A stretch of 42,107 bases of DNA from Myxococcales bacterium (lineage in GTDB: Bacteria > Myxococcota > UBA727 > VGSZ01), in assembly GCA_023248635.1 (NCBI GenBank), contig JAHFED010000012.1:1-42107 (forward strand), in the 5' to 3' direction. Each line of letters starts with the position of its first letter. Within the stretch, counting starts at the first letter, position 1. Made by a program: the position numbers and the translations under genes. This document shows positions 14,595-26,100 of this stretch, piece by piece. Below the pieces are notes generated by a model. The model had not been told where the DNA came from and ran no database searches. It worked only from the letters and a program-made list of their open reading frames with translations.

Positions 14595-15965
14595 ACTAGA
14601 ACCCTTCGCCATCCGTGACAGGATGGCGAAGGGTTTTTTCAAGTCATATCGGACCGTTACGCCATCCAGCATCGGGTTCGTAACCAGCTTTTCGAAGAGA
14701 AGACGCTTCTCAGCAGGCGTCCGGGATTCCCAGAGCGATCTCGCGGACTTGGCCAGTTCTAAAACGTCGGCGGCCGTTTTCAGGTAGCGGTCGTCCAAGG
14801 CGGCGCTGGCGGCCTGCACTTGGCGAGTGAGCCGCAGCCGCTCCTCTTGGATGCGCTCAAGCTGACGCTTGGCGACGTCCCGAGAGAGTCCGCCGTCAAA
14901 CATCTCGTCGACGAGCTTGCTCTCTTTGACGTCGAGATCCCGCAGCGAGCGCTCGAACTGGGCGCCCTCTCGACGTCGCTGGTCTTGGACGTCCTTGTGG
15001 GTCGCGTTGAGGCCGTCGGAGACCTGCTTCGCCAACAGGTCGGTGATGTGGATGGCATCGACAGCCCCGGCTGTGGGCCTGCCGCCCGTTCGCGCACCGG
15101 TAGTGGTCGTGACGACGAACGTCGCCACTCTTCAGCGCCTTGGTCTTGGGGTCGTAGCTGATCCAGCAACCGCACTCCGCGCAGCTCAGCAGCCGAACCA
15201 GGGCGCCCCTCTGCTCAGGGGCGGGCTGCGGTGGCGCGTGGTCGGTGGCAAAGGTGGCCTGGAGGCGCTCCCATTCGGCGTGGGTGAAGACGGACTCGTG
15301 GTTCCCCTCGTAGACCTTGTCCTTCCAGCGGAAGCGGCCGGCGTAGAAAGGGTTCTGCAGCATGTGGGCGACCCGGCCTGCCTTGCCGTGATGCTCAAAC
15401 CGCGCGCGAACATGCGGTGGCGCCAAGCTTTCTTCGACGACCTTGCCGGCGACGCAGTCGAGCGCGTGACCACGCATGCGGAGTTCACCGATGCGACGCA
15501 GCAGCAGGCGGCCCCAGTCCGTCAGGGCGATGGTGCCGGCGCCCTCGACGACCTGGCCGTCAGGGCCAAAGGGACGGAGGTTGACGGTAGCCCGTCGGCG
15601 CCTTGCTCGGCAGCCAGCCGGATTTTACTTTCTCGGCCGCGTTCTCGTGGCCACGACGAACGCGATCACGGCTGTGGGACTTCGAGCGCACAGCCTCGTG
15701 GTCCATCATCGACCATTCGGCGTCGGAGGTTTCCTTGTGCAGGACCCGGTCGTCGCAGGCGATGTGGATGACGAGGTCGTCTTCGCACGCAGCGTCCTGC
15801 ATGGTCTCGTGGTCGGTGAGGTTTCGGCTCGCGCGGTCGAAGGCATGAAAGACGAGGTGCCGGATTCCAGCTTCAGCAGCGTCGTCGATAGCCCGGTGGA
15901 ACTTCAGGCGGTCGACCGAGCGGCGAGCAGACTCGTGGATTTCCACGATCCGCACGAGGTCGAGC
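14580..15965 (-). pseudogene. Large serine recombinase, N-terminus lost and frameshifted at least twice
   Basis: Three minus-strand frames join into one recombinase. Frame one covers 15965 to about 15585 (IHESARRSVDRL, HLVFHAFDRASRNLTD, SGWLPSKAPTGYR). Frame two covers about 15585 to 15100 (VEGAGTIALTDWGRLLL, MLQNPFYAGRFRWKDKVYEG, and a zinc ribbon CAECGCWISY ... HYRCANG). Frame three runs to 14580 (coiled coil LDVKESKLVDEMFDGGLS, end SSWLGN). The catalytic Y-x-R-x-S segment should lie upstream, but IS3-like sequence begins there near 15966. It is therefore inactive. The 3' end contains a terminator hairpin and the tRNA fragment. Confidence 0.85.
14600..14639 (+). terminator. Strong Rho-independent terminator
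   Basis: A perfect 15-bp inverted repeat (AACCCTTCGCCATCC at 14600-14614 with its complement at 14621-14635) has a six-base loop and ends in a run of six T on the plus strand. It would end plus-strand transcription of the recombinase-led operon. On the minus strand the same bases encode KPFAILSRMAKGS of the large recombinase. Confidence 0.8.
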
Positions 15966-16720
15966 CCCCGTCGTGAAGCGTGCCGCGTGCTCGGGGTGTC
16001 GAGGAGTGGGTTCTATGCCTCTCGTCGGCGATCGGAGTCGAAGCGCGCAGGCGATGACCGCCGCCTCCGCGTTCTGTGCCGAGAGGCACATGAAAGGTCG
16101 CGGAGGAACTACGGGAGCCCGCGGCTCCACCAGGTGCTGAAAAGGCAAGGCGTGTTCGTGAGCCGCAAGCGAGTTATCCGGCTCATGCGCGTCGAGGGCA
16201 TCGCGGGCAAGCGTCGACGACGATGGACGAGGACGACGGACTCAAACCACGGGTTCCCCATCGCGCTGAACCTCTTGAACCAGGAGCACACAGCGACCGC
16301 GCCGAACCAGCGATGGGCCGGCGATGTCACCTATCTGCGGACGCCCGAGGGCTTCATGTACCTCGCCGTCGTCGTTGACCTGTTCTCGCGCCTCGTGGTG
16401 GGCTGGGCCCTCAGTGCGATGAACGATCGACACCTGGCGCTGTTGGCACTGCGGATGGCATTGAAGCGGCGTTGCCCCGCACGCGGCCTGCTTCATCACA
16501 CCGACCAGGGGAGCCCCTACGCCAGCGAGGACTTCAACGCACCCTCGACGTCAACGGCATCATCTGCAGCATGAGCCGGCGGGGGAACTGCTACGACAAC
16601 GCCGCCGTCGAGAGCTTCTTCGGGACCTTCAAGACCGAGCTCGGCGAGGACTTCGAGAGCGCTGGCGACGTGAAACGAGAGACGTGTTCGACTACATCGA
16701 GCTGCGCAAGCTGCGCAACA
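15966..16720 (+). pseudogene. IS3-family transposase OrfB, truncated and frameshifted
   Basis: The frame opens with ACRVLGVSRSGFYASRRR, about residue 15 of a normal OrfB, and continues through YGSPRLHQVLKRQGVFVSRK. The rve/DDE core follows: WAGDVTYLRTPEGFMYLAVV with the first Asp, then [16 protein letters not shown] with the second. A frameshift near 16540 moves the rest to another frame: [20 protein letters not shown] with the catalytic Glu. A second shift near 16680 gives VFDYIEL, after which the C-terminus is unrecognisable. All three catalytic positions survive as sequence, but no intact protein can be made. Confidence 0.85.
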
Positions 16721-16800
16721 GTTGCCTTCGAGCTGCGGGTCGGCCACGAGCGAGGGCTGCGCCCCAGACACCTTGGGCATCGATCGGGGATCGACCTCGA
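15966..16800 (+). mobile_element. IS3-family insertion sequence remnant
   Basis: An IS3-type orfB without orfA begins abruptly inside the serine recombinase gene near 15966 and fades out near 16800. Neither IS end (terminal inverted repeat) is recognisable, so both edges were probably lost by deletion. It accounts for the missing catalytic end of the recombinase. Confidence 0.75.
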
Positions 16801-16893
16801 CGTCAGTGCTCTGGCCCTGAGTGCGAGGATGGTCCACCCGCGCGCGCGCATGATGGATTGCGGCACCGCGCTGTCACCGGCTCGGCAGGTGCC

Positions 16894-17067
16894 CTACTCG
16901 TCGCCGCCCGCGCTTCTCCCAGAGACGGCGGCGGCGATGGCGGTGCACAGCAGGGCGAAGCTGGCGAGGCCGTCGTCGTCGCCTGGAAGCAGCGTCACGG
17001 TGAGCAGCACGACCAGCAGGGCGGCCAGTGCGAGCAGCTGGGTCAGGGGCTGCAAGAGGTCCTTCAT
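16894..17067 (-). CDS. Small two-helix membrane protein
   Basis: The 57-residue protein starts [20 protein letters not shown]. Two hydrophobic helices (about residues 8-28 and 33-50) flank the acidic turn PGDDD. GGAG lies eight bases before the ATG, so the start is well supported. No family is recognised. Its upstream region carries a conserved structured leader that is repeated before the gene at 18063. Confidence 0.6.
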   Translation of the reverse strand: MKDLLQPLTQLLALAALLVVLLTVTLLPGDDDGLASFALLCTAIAAAVSGRSAGGDE

Positions 17068-17109
17068 GGCGTGCTCCGGATGTGCACTCACATCAGCTCC
17101 TCCGGCTTC

Positions 17110-17203
17110 TCCACGGCCCATGCCGACCCGAGCATTGGCAGCAGGGCGTGCGCCGACAGAAGCAGCCGCCCGAGATCTGACAAGGCACGACAGCCCGGTC
17201 GTG
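17110..17203 (-). promoter_or_regulatory. Conserved structured leader, copy A
   Basis: On the minus strand, ending about 42 bases before the ATG at 17067, this segment aligns with 17923-18021. Hairpin 1 is CACGAC / GTCGTG with a six-base loop. A conserved GATCTCGGGCGG follows, then a variable stretch. Hairpin 2 is GCCCTGCTGCC / GGCATGGGC around a 12-base loop, then CGTGGA. In copy B hairpin 1 is CATGAC / GTCATG, a compensatory C-G to T-A change, which is evidence that the RNA (or DNA) structure matters. It may be a cis-regulatory RNA. Confidence 0.55.
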
Positions 17204-17424
17204 AGATCACGAGAAGGATCCGGCCCAGCCAGGAAACGTCGTTGGCAAAACTCAGGTGGCGCCGGCGCTCGTCCCGCGCACGGACTTGCCATGGACGAGG
17301 GGCCGGGGGAGGTCGCTCGGCAAGCAGCGCGCAAGGTCGGGGCGTGACGAACGTTCGCGCGGGAGGCCTGCGGCGCCGAGCGAGCGCACGGACGGTGAGC
17401 CCCGAGCAACGGAGGATGACCCCG

Positions 17425-17574
17425 ATGATCCCACCCGCCAAACCCAGTTCTTCAGCGCAGGCTGATGCTGGGGACCCAAAGACCGGACTCGTGGCACCAG
17501 CACGCGTCGGCCAAGCAGCTGTCGTTTTCTTGGCCGTCCTCGTCATCCCGCCCCTGCCGGTCTGCTGCCGCTGA
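17425..17574 (+). CDS. Possible small single-helix membrane protein
   Basis: The 49-residue frame starts MIPPAKPSSSAQADAGD and has one hydrophobic segment (AAVVFLAVLVIPPLPV). GGAGG lies nine bases before the ATG, a well-placed ribosome site and the main support. No homologue is recognised. The rest of 17204-17424 holds no gene that I can support. Confidence 0.35.
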   Translation: MIPPAKPSSSAQADAGDPKTGLVAPARVGQAAVVFLAVLVIPPLPVCCR

Positions 17575-17922
17575 TCGTTGGGGGGATCCGAGTCAACAGG
17601 CGCGCCGCATAGACGAATGGAACGCCACCAACCGCGCACCCATCGCTGCCATCTTCGCGGCGACCATCGAACCGGACGGAAAAACCCGAGGGAGAGCCGT
17701 CGGCCGGTCTCGGTGCCCCACGACGACGGTCACCACCCGGCAACGACGTCGACCAAGCTCTCGGGCGGCCAGAAGTGACACGCTCCCACAGCGCTTTGCC
17801 CTCGACTACGACGGGCCCCAGTTGGGGCACGCCGCAGTCATCGTTATGGGGGCTGCATCGCCAGACCCGAGGCGCAGGCCGCCCTCGGCGTCAGAGCCGC
17901 GGACGGCCAGAACTCTGTTGAG
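17575..17922. other. Intergenic, no gene seen
   Basis: About 350 bases before leader B. Open frames exist on both strands, but none has a convincing start or protein-like composition. No RNA gene or hairpin stands out. Confidence 0.4.
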
Positions 17923-18021
17923 CATGACCGCCCTGTCATGCCCCATCCGATCTCGGGCGGACGACGCCGTTCGACGAGCGCGCGCCCTGCTGCCGAGACC
18001 TGCGTCGGCATGGGCCGTGGA
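17923..18021 (+). promoter_or_regulatory. Conserved structured leader, copy B
   Basis: This is the counterpart of 17110-17203 in the opposite orientation, again ending about 42 bases before a start codon (18063). Hairpin 1 is CATGAC / GTCATG. The GATCTCGGGCGG block and hairpin 2 (GCCCTGCTGCC / GGCATGGGC) are identical to copy A, while the 12-base loop of hairpin 2 differs at six positions. Stem conservation with loop drift is the pattern of a structured RNA. Confidence 0.55.
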
Positions 18022-18062
18022 ATCACCCGCCGGGAGTCCTGAACCCTGACCTGGAGCGACCC

Positions 18063-18838
18063 ATGCTGACCCGACTCTCGCCCCTCTCTCTTGCAGCCCG
18101 ACTGTTCACCGCGACCCTCGTCGCTGCCCCCGCCGCTGCGATCCCTCCTGCCGAAGATCCGGCACCCGTTCCTGCGACCGGCGCCATCGATGTCCCCACC
18201 AATCCGCTCATCCTGGTCAAGGACAACGGCGTCGAGCTGCGCCTCATCGACGACGCCGACGTCGGGGTGGGGCTGAACGTCGCCGAGGTCGCGGGCCACT
18301 TCGTCTCGCTGCTTCGGGTGACGGTGGCCGAGCCGCTGCACCCCAACACGCGGTATCGGCTCCTGGCTCGCAACGAGGGCGAAGGACGGGAGCTCAGCTC
18401 CTTCACCACGGGCAGCGGCGCCGACGACGCAGCACCCGGCCTTCCCCAGCTCAACGATCGCGGTGCCTTTGCCGGCGGCCGTGCGGCGCTCGGCATCGAG
18501 AGCGACGAGCCCATCGAGGTCGTGCGCGTGGGCTCATCCGAAGGGACCTACTTCGACTTCGTCGACGCCGGTGGCATCTCCGTTCTCGGCGAGCCGGACG
18601 CCGTGTCGCCCTTTTCCATCGTCGCGCTCGATCTGCCGGCAATGAGTCGCCGTCGGCCAGCATCGAACTCCAGCTGGGGCCGCCCAGCGAATTCGGCTTC
18701 GACGATGCCTTGCTCGCGGCCGGATGCGCGAGCGCACCGACGAGCACCGCAGCCCCGGCCGCTCCCCTGGCGGTGCTGGCGCTCATCAGCGTGTCTCGAC
18801 GTCGCGACCGCGTTCGCAACGGGCGATCGAAGGCCTGA
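18063..18838 (+). pseudogene. Secreted Ig-like protein with MYXO-CTERM-like tail, frameshifted
   Basis: The first frame gives a signal peptide (MLTRLSPLSLAARLFTATLV, cleavage after AAPAAA) and a bacterial Ig-like (SbsA/Big_5-type) domain: GAIDVPTNPLILVKDNGVEL through HPNTRYRLLARNEGEG. A second beta-rich region ends FSIVALDLPA. At about 18640 the coding signal moves by one base to GNESPSASIELQLGPPSEFG and ends GCASAPTS, a hydrophobic run (LAVLALISV) and SRRRDRVRNGRSKA. This tail is a good MYXO-CTERM-like sorting signal. Read without the shift, the product has a long Arg/Pro-rich tail and no anchor. It could be a true mutation or a sequence error. Confidence 0.7.
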
Positions 18839-18962
18839 GAGCTGTGTCGTCGTCGATGTCGTCGCCGCTGCCGTCGCCGCCGTCGTCGGCTCTGCCATCG
18901 CCGACACTCCCCCCTTGCTCGTTCTTCACCTACCCGCGGAGGGCTTCACGACTCTCGATGAG

Positions 18963-19094
18963 AATTCACCGACAGCGCTGGGCGTGTCGGTGAATTGTCT
19001 ACAGGTTCATCGCCTGGCGGCGATGAATTCTCTGCCCTCAAGCCGGGCGGCCAATTGGCCGCCCGGCCTGAGCCACAGAATCCCCGACAACAAG
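18963..19094. mobile_element. Triple-hairpin palindromic element with 13-bp flanking direct repeats
   Basis: The 132-bp segment is bounded by perfect copies of GACTCTCGATGAG (18950-18962 and 19095-19107), which look like a target-site duplication. Inside are three palindromes in a row: AATTCACCGACA / TGTCGGTGAATT (18963-18996), TTCATCGCC-TGGC-GGCGATGAA (19006-19027), and a 26-base perfect palindrome GCCGGGCGGCCAA / TTGGCCGCCCGGC (19042-19067) extended by CTCA / TGAG. There is no coding capacity, so it resembles a MITE or REP-type element moved by a transposase elsewhere. Related pieces occur at 12086-12116 and inside the gene at 23159. Confidence 0.7.
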
Positions 19095-19169
19095 GACTCT
19101 CGATGAGCGTGCAGGGTGCCGTCTGTCGTGCCGCTCGCCAGGTGTCGTGCACGCGGATATTCCACGCTG

Positions 19170-21338
<2,169 letters not shown>

Positions 21339-21829
21339 CTCCGAGGCCGCGCTCGCGCGCAAACGCCTCGATGGGCAAGGCGCTCTTTCGAGGGGGGCGA
21401 GCATCCCGCGGGCTCTGACCTTTTCCCGTGCGCCATACCTGACAGTCGTTAATGGCCGCCCGACCGTCACGACGTCAAAGCCCGGACGGTTACGCGTACC
21501 GACGGCTCGTCGAGGCTCTCATCCCGCGTCCGCTTGATGTTCGACCGCCTTCCGAGATGGGAAAGACGCGGGATGATGCGCGTGAAGCGCGCCCGTGGAA
21601 CGCGGAGTTGATGGCCCCGCGTCCGGCTCCGCCGGCGCGGAGGGAGGTCTGCACCAGACCTCCCAGAAGAGCATCCCCGACGGCGCTGGGGCGACCTTGC
21701 GGGTGTGGTGCATCGGTGCCGACCCAGCACCGCCGGACGCGACGTCGACGTCGACGTCGGCGTCGGTTTTCGCCGGGCCGGCACAGCCGATGCTGCAGCT
21801 CCCTTGAACCGCACCCAACGGAGCTGCGC
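21339..21829. other. Intergenic, no gene seen
   Basis: 491 bases between two plus-strand exported-protein genes. Near 21674, ATCCCCGACGGCGCTGGGG is faintly like the start of the palindromic element (ACCGACAGCGCTGGG), but no hairpin follows. A short GACGTC repeat lies near 21740. No RNA gene or promoter is clear. Confidence 0.4.
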
Positions 21830-22903
21830 ATGAAGCCGCTCTTCCTCGTTGTCGTTGTCGTCGCCGGACTCGCTGGGTCCTCTGGGGCCGCCGCGCTGCC
21901 CCCTTTCGAGGCCCGCGCGACGACGCCGGCTTTTCACGACGACCTCTCGCCCTTTGGGGAGTGGTTCTGGCGCGATGATCACGGTTGGGTCTGGAGCCCT
22001 TCGGTCGACGTCGGCTGGCGGCCCTACTCGGTGGGTCATTGGGCGTGGACCGCTGAGTTCGGCTGGCTGTGGGTCTCGGCCGAGCCCTTTGGCTGGGCCA
22101 CGTTTCACTACGGCCGCTGGCTCTGGCTCGACGACGCTGGCTGGGTGTGGGTCCCCGGTCGCGTCTGGGGCCCCGCTTGGGTCGATTGGCGGGTCGGCCC
22201 CGGCTTCATCGGCTGGGCTCCGCTTGGACCCGAGGCGGTGTGGATTCCCGGTCGCGGGCTCATCGCCGTCGACGTCGAACCAGTCTTTGGTCCTTGGGGT
22301 TGGGTCTTTGTCGACGAAACGCGCTTTCTCGCGCCCAATCTCGTCGTCGTCTGTGTGCCGCGGGCGCGCAACCGCCAGCTGATGCCCTCAACGCGTGTGG
22401 TGCACCGCCGCGAACGTGAGGAGCGCGAGCGCATCGTCAACGACGCCGTCGACCACGACGCCGTCGAACGGGTGTTGGGGCGCCCCGTGGTGAGCCATCG
22501 CGTCGTCGACGCGCAGCTGCGCGGACCCATACCCGACGACGCCATCCGTGTGCGCCATGCCCGCAGCATCGAGCACGAGCGGGCGCGGGGCGATCTGATT
22601 GGACCGGTGCCGCGCGCCCGGGATCGCGACCTCGAGCTGCGGCCCCTGCGCGGCAGCCCCGATGACAAGCAGCGAGATCAAGCCCGCGAACAGGTACGAG
22701 AGCGCGCGCGTCGAGAACGCGCCCCCGCTCCAGCGCGACCCACGGTGCCTCTGCAGACCGCGCGACCGTGCGAACAAACCCACTCCTGCGACGACATCGA
22801 CGACGCCGACGGACGCGAGCGCGAAGCACGCCGGCAAAAGATGCAGGTGCCGCGCACGGTCAAGAAAGTCCCAGCGCGCCGACCCAGTCCTCGACGACGC
22901 TGA
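21830..22903 (+). CDS. DUF6600-like exported Trp/Gly-rich protein
   Basis: The product is 357 residues. A signal peptide (MKPLFLVVVVVAGLAGSSGA) is followed by a Trp-rich region with tandem phrases: GEWFWRDDHGWVWSP, HWAWTAEFGWLWVS, GRWLWLDDAGWVWVPGRVW, GPAWVDWRVGPGFIGWAPLG. This is the DUF6600 signature of exported proteins of unknown role. The C-terminal 180 residues are very rich in Arg, Asp and Glu (RREREERERIVNDAVDHDAV) and probably form charged helices. GGAG lies six bases before the ATG at 21830, so the long upstream open frame is not needed. A hairpin lies 20 bases after the stop. Confidence 0.8.
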   Translation: MKPLFLVVVVVAGLAGSSGAAALPPFEARATTPAFHDDLSPFGEWFWRDDHGWVWSPSVDVGWRPYSVGHWAWTAEFGWLWVSAEPFGWATFHYGRWLWLDDAGWVWVPGRVWGPAWVDWRVGPGFIGWAPLGPEAVWIPGRGLIAVDVEPVFGPWGWVFVDETRFLAPNLVVVCVPRARNRQLMPSTRVVHRREREERERIVNDAVDHDAVERVLGRPVVSHRVVDAQLRGPIPDDAIRVRHARSIEHERARGDLIGPVPRARDRDLELRPLRGSPDDKQRDQAREQVRERARRERAPAPARPTVPLQTARPCEQTHSCDDIDDADGREREARRQKMQVPRTVKKVPARRPSPRRR

Positions 22904-22923
22904 GCACGCACCGGCTCGCCCAC

Positions 22924-22945
22924 TTGAGCCGTGCTCACGGCTCAA
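22924..22945 (+). terminator. Perfect hairpin after the DUF6600-like gene
   Basis: TTGAGCCGTG and CACGGCTCAA form a 10-bp stem with a two-base gap, 20 bases after the stop. There is no T-run, so it is a terminator of the stem-only type or an mRNA 3' stabiliser. Confidence 0.4.
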
Positions 22946-23158
22946 CATCAGCCCCGAGGCAGGAGGCCACGAAGCACCTTGGCCTTGCCAACGGTGCAAC
23001 GGGAAGCACTCCGGCGTGCCCCGTGGCGCAACGCGGGAAGCGCTCTGGCGTCGGTGGCGCGCGACCGCGCAAAAAGACGATCCGCTTCGGACTGGGACAC
23101 CTTGGGGCAAGGCCAGCAAGCAGGACGACCAGCGCGCGAACCTGCGGGCGAGGTGGTC

Positions 23159-26100
23159 ATGTCGATGTTTCGCCTCGCGCACGCCTCGTTGGTGATCGGC
23201 TTGGCGGTGGGTGGCGGTTGCCGGTTGACGGCCAACGGCGGCAACGACGAGGGAGCACAGAGCCCCGACAGCGAAGGCGCCACGGGCCGCGGCAGCGGCA
23301 GCACGGAGAGCCCCGATGGCGATGGCGACGACGCCAGCCCCGGCGCCAACGATGGCGACGATCTGGACGTGGTCGGCGACGACGGCGGCCAAGATCCCGG
23401 CGGGATCGGCGACGAAACGGGCAAGGGCAGCGGGGGCAAGGGGAGCAAGGATCCGATCAGCGACGACGGCGGCGACGGCGACAGCGCCGACGACGACGAC
23501 GGCGGTGAAACGATCGGCGACCACGATGGAATCGTCGACCCAGATCAAGATCACGACGGTGTTTCTGCTGCGGCGGACTGCAATGACGACGACGCCCTCA
23601 TCGCGCCCACCATGGTCGAAACACCATTTAATGGCCTTGATGATGACTGCAGATCAGACACACTGGATCAACAGCCCTGGAAAAACAGCGTTGATTATCG
23701 CAGCGGAATCTGCACGACCTGGGGCGACACCCACATCACGACCTGCGATGGAACGCTGTATAACTTTCAGGCCGTTGGCGACTTTGTTTTTCTGCAAAAC
23801 GCCGAGCAGACCTTCGTGGTGCAGGTTCGTCAGGTTCCCTATGCGCCCAACGACACCTCCCTCGCCGTCAACCAGGTCATTGGCGTCAAGGTCGGCGGCG
23901 ACGTCGTCGTTGCTCATGCCATCGGCAGCGGGGCCCTGGCCGTGACCGTCAACGGCGACGTCATCGCCGCCAACGGGTTGATCTTGGCCAACGACGCCGC
24001 GGTGGTGCGCCGGGCTGGCAACCAGATCGAAATCCTCTTCGCCGACGGCACGGCCATCTTCATCACGGCTCGTGCTCCCCGGGCCGATGCCTCCGTTTTG
24101 GATATGATTTTGAGCCTCGATAACAGTCATTCAAACCAAGTGTTAGGGCTGGGAGGAAAGTTCAACGCAGACCCGAGCGACGACTTTCAAGCCCGCGACG
24201 AAGACCTGACCCTGAGCCCGACCTCGCCCCTCACGCTCTACGGCTTCTTCGCCCACTCCTGGCGCGTGCGCGAGGGTGAGTCGATCCTGAACGACCAGTT
24301 CGTCGCCGCCGTCGACCCGGTCGTGGCCGTCGGCTTCCCCGCGCAGGTCACGGCCATCGACGACCTCCCCGAGCACCTGCGTGCCGCCGCGCGCGACCTC
24401 TGCGTGGCGGCGGGACTCGAGGACGAGGGCTTGCTGGGGGCGTGCACCCTCGATGTGGCCCTGAGCGGCGACGCTGGCTTTGCGGACCTCAGCGCCGCGA
24501 TGCCCGCTCCCGCCCACGACGAGCCCGTGGAGAGGGGCGGCGGCTGCGCCTCCTGGGGCGATCCCCATGTGACCACTTTTGATGGACTCGCCTACGATTT
24601 TCAGCAAGCAGGCATCTTCACCATTGCCGAGAGCTTTGATCACCAGGTGCTCGTGCAAGCTCTGCAGCAATATTTGCCTGGTTCAAACCGCGTGGCGGTC
24701 AACACGGCAGTAGGGGCCGTCGCCGACGGCGATCGCGTGACCTTCAACTTGAAAAATGGGCTCTCCATCAACGTCAACGGCGTCGCCTTCGTTGGCGCTG
24801 GTCTCCTGCCCGGCGGCGCCACGCTCTCGGGCAGCGGATCCTGGCGCGTCCTGCATTGGTCCACCGGCGACGAGCTGCTGGTGGGCAGCGCGGGCTCCCA
24901 TCTCAATTTCTTCGTCTCCGTGCCCCATGATCGTCGCCACGGGATCTCGGGCCTCTGTGGTCACTACAGCGGCACCACCCTCGACGACTTTCAATTGCGG
25001 GACGGGACCTTTGGCGCTTGGCCTCGCTCCCAAGCCGAGCTCGGGGCCGGCTTTGGCGCGTCGTGGCGGGTGTCCCCGCAGGATTCGATCGTGGACCTCC
25101 CACCGGCGAGCGCCGACGTCGGCGCGGATGCTCCATCGGCCCTCACGCTGGGCGACTTTGATGACGCAGCCAAAGCCGCAGCCGCAGCTGTTTGCCGCGC
25201 GGCGGGCGTCGTCGATCCGACGGTCTTGCGCATGTGCACCTTCGACGTGGCCGCCACTTCAGATCCAGATTTTGCCACCAGCGCCGCACGGATTCCGGCC
25301 CCCTCTGCTGGTCATCTCAACGACTACTTTATCGGCGAGAATCTGACCTGCATTGCCACCGATGTGTACGGCATCGACCCCGCTGATGGGCAGTGCACCC
25401 ATTTCGAAAATCTCTGCGCCATGCCGGTGGATTTCATCCCCTGCGACGCTGTCGATGCTGTCGATCCCACGACTCCCATCGACGCAGATCCGGCGCTCCC
25501 CGGCGATGACAGCGATCCCGCAGTGTCGCCCGGAGCTGCGGAATTCACCGACAGCGCTCCGCCTGGCGGCGATGCACTGTCCGCAGGTTCATCGCCTGGC
25601 GGCGATGCACTGTCTGCAGGTTCATCGCCTGGCGGCGATGCACTGTCTGCAGGTTCATCGCCTGGCGGCGATGCACTGTCTGCAGGTTCATCGCCTGGCG
25701 GCGACGAAATACCCTTTAATGGCATCGACGATGACAACGACATTGGCACAGCCGATCAGCAGCCCTGGAAGAACGCTGCAGAGTATCGCAATGGAACCTG
25801 CGTGAGCTGGGGCGATACCCACATCACGACCTGCGATGGCACCTACTACGACTTCCAAGGCATCGGTGATTTCGTCTTTCTACAGGATGAAAGTCAGAGC
25901 TTCGTCGTGCAAGTTCGCCAAGTCCCCTATCCAGTCGGCAGCCCGTCCGTCGCGGTGAACCGGGTGATCGGCGTCAGCGTAGGCGACGACGTCGTGGTCG
26001 CTCATGCCCTGACGGGGGGCGGCCTGGGTGTGACGCTCAATGGTGAGATCACTACAGCCACGGATGTTCTCGCAGTGAATGATACCGGCATGGTGAGGCG

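Noticed and set aside
17088-17639. 183-codon minus-strand frame that reads through leader A
   Set aside because: It contains the conserved leader, ends just before a gene with its own good ribosome site, and its sequence is Arg/Pro-rich without domains.
18600-18660. Programmed frameshifting in the Ig-like secreted gene
   Set aside because: No slippery heptamer or strong downstream structure is seen at the shift; ordinary mutation is simpler.
22388-23554. 388-codon minus-strand frame across the DUF6600-like 3' end and the start of the giant lipoprotein
   Set aside because: Its Ala/Val/Arg-biased composition mirrors GAC/GTC-rich codons of the opposite strand. Both plus-strand genes have better starts and known domains.
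25559-25703. Regular 33-nt repeats that might suggest a CRISPR array
   Set aside because: The units are directly tandem with no unique spacers, lie in frame inside a large gene and encode a regular 11-residue repeat.
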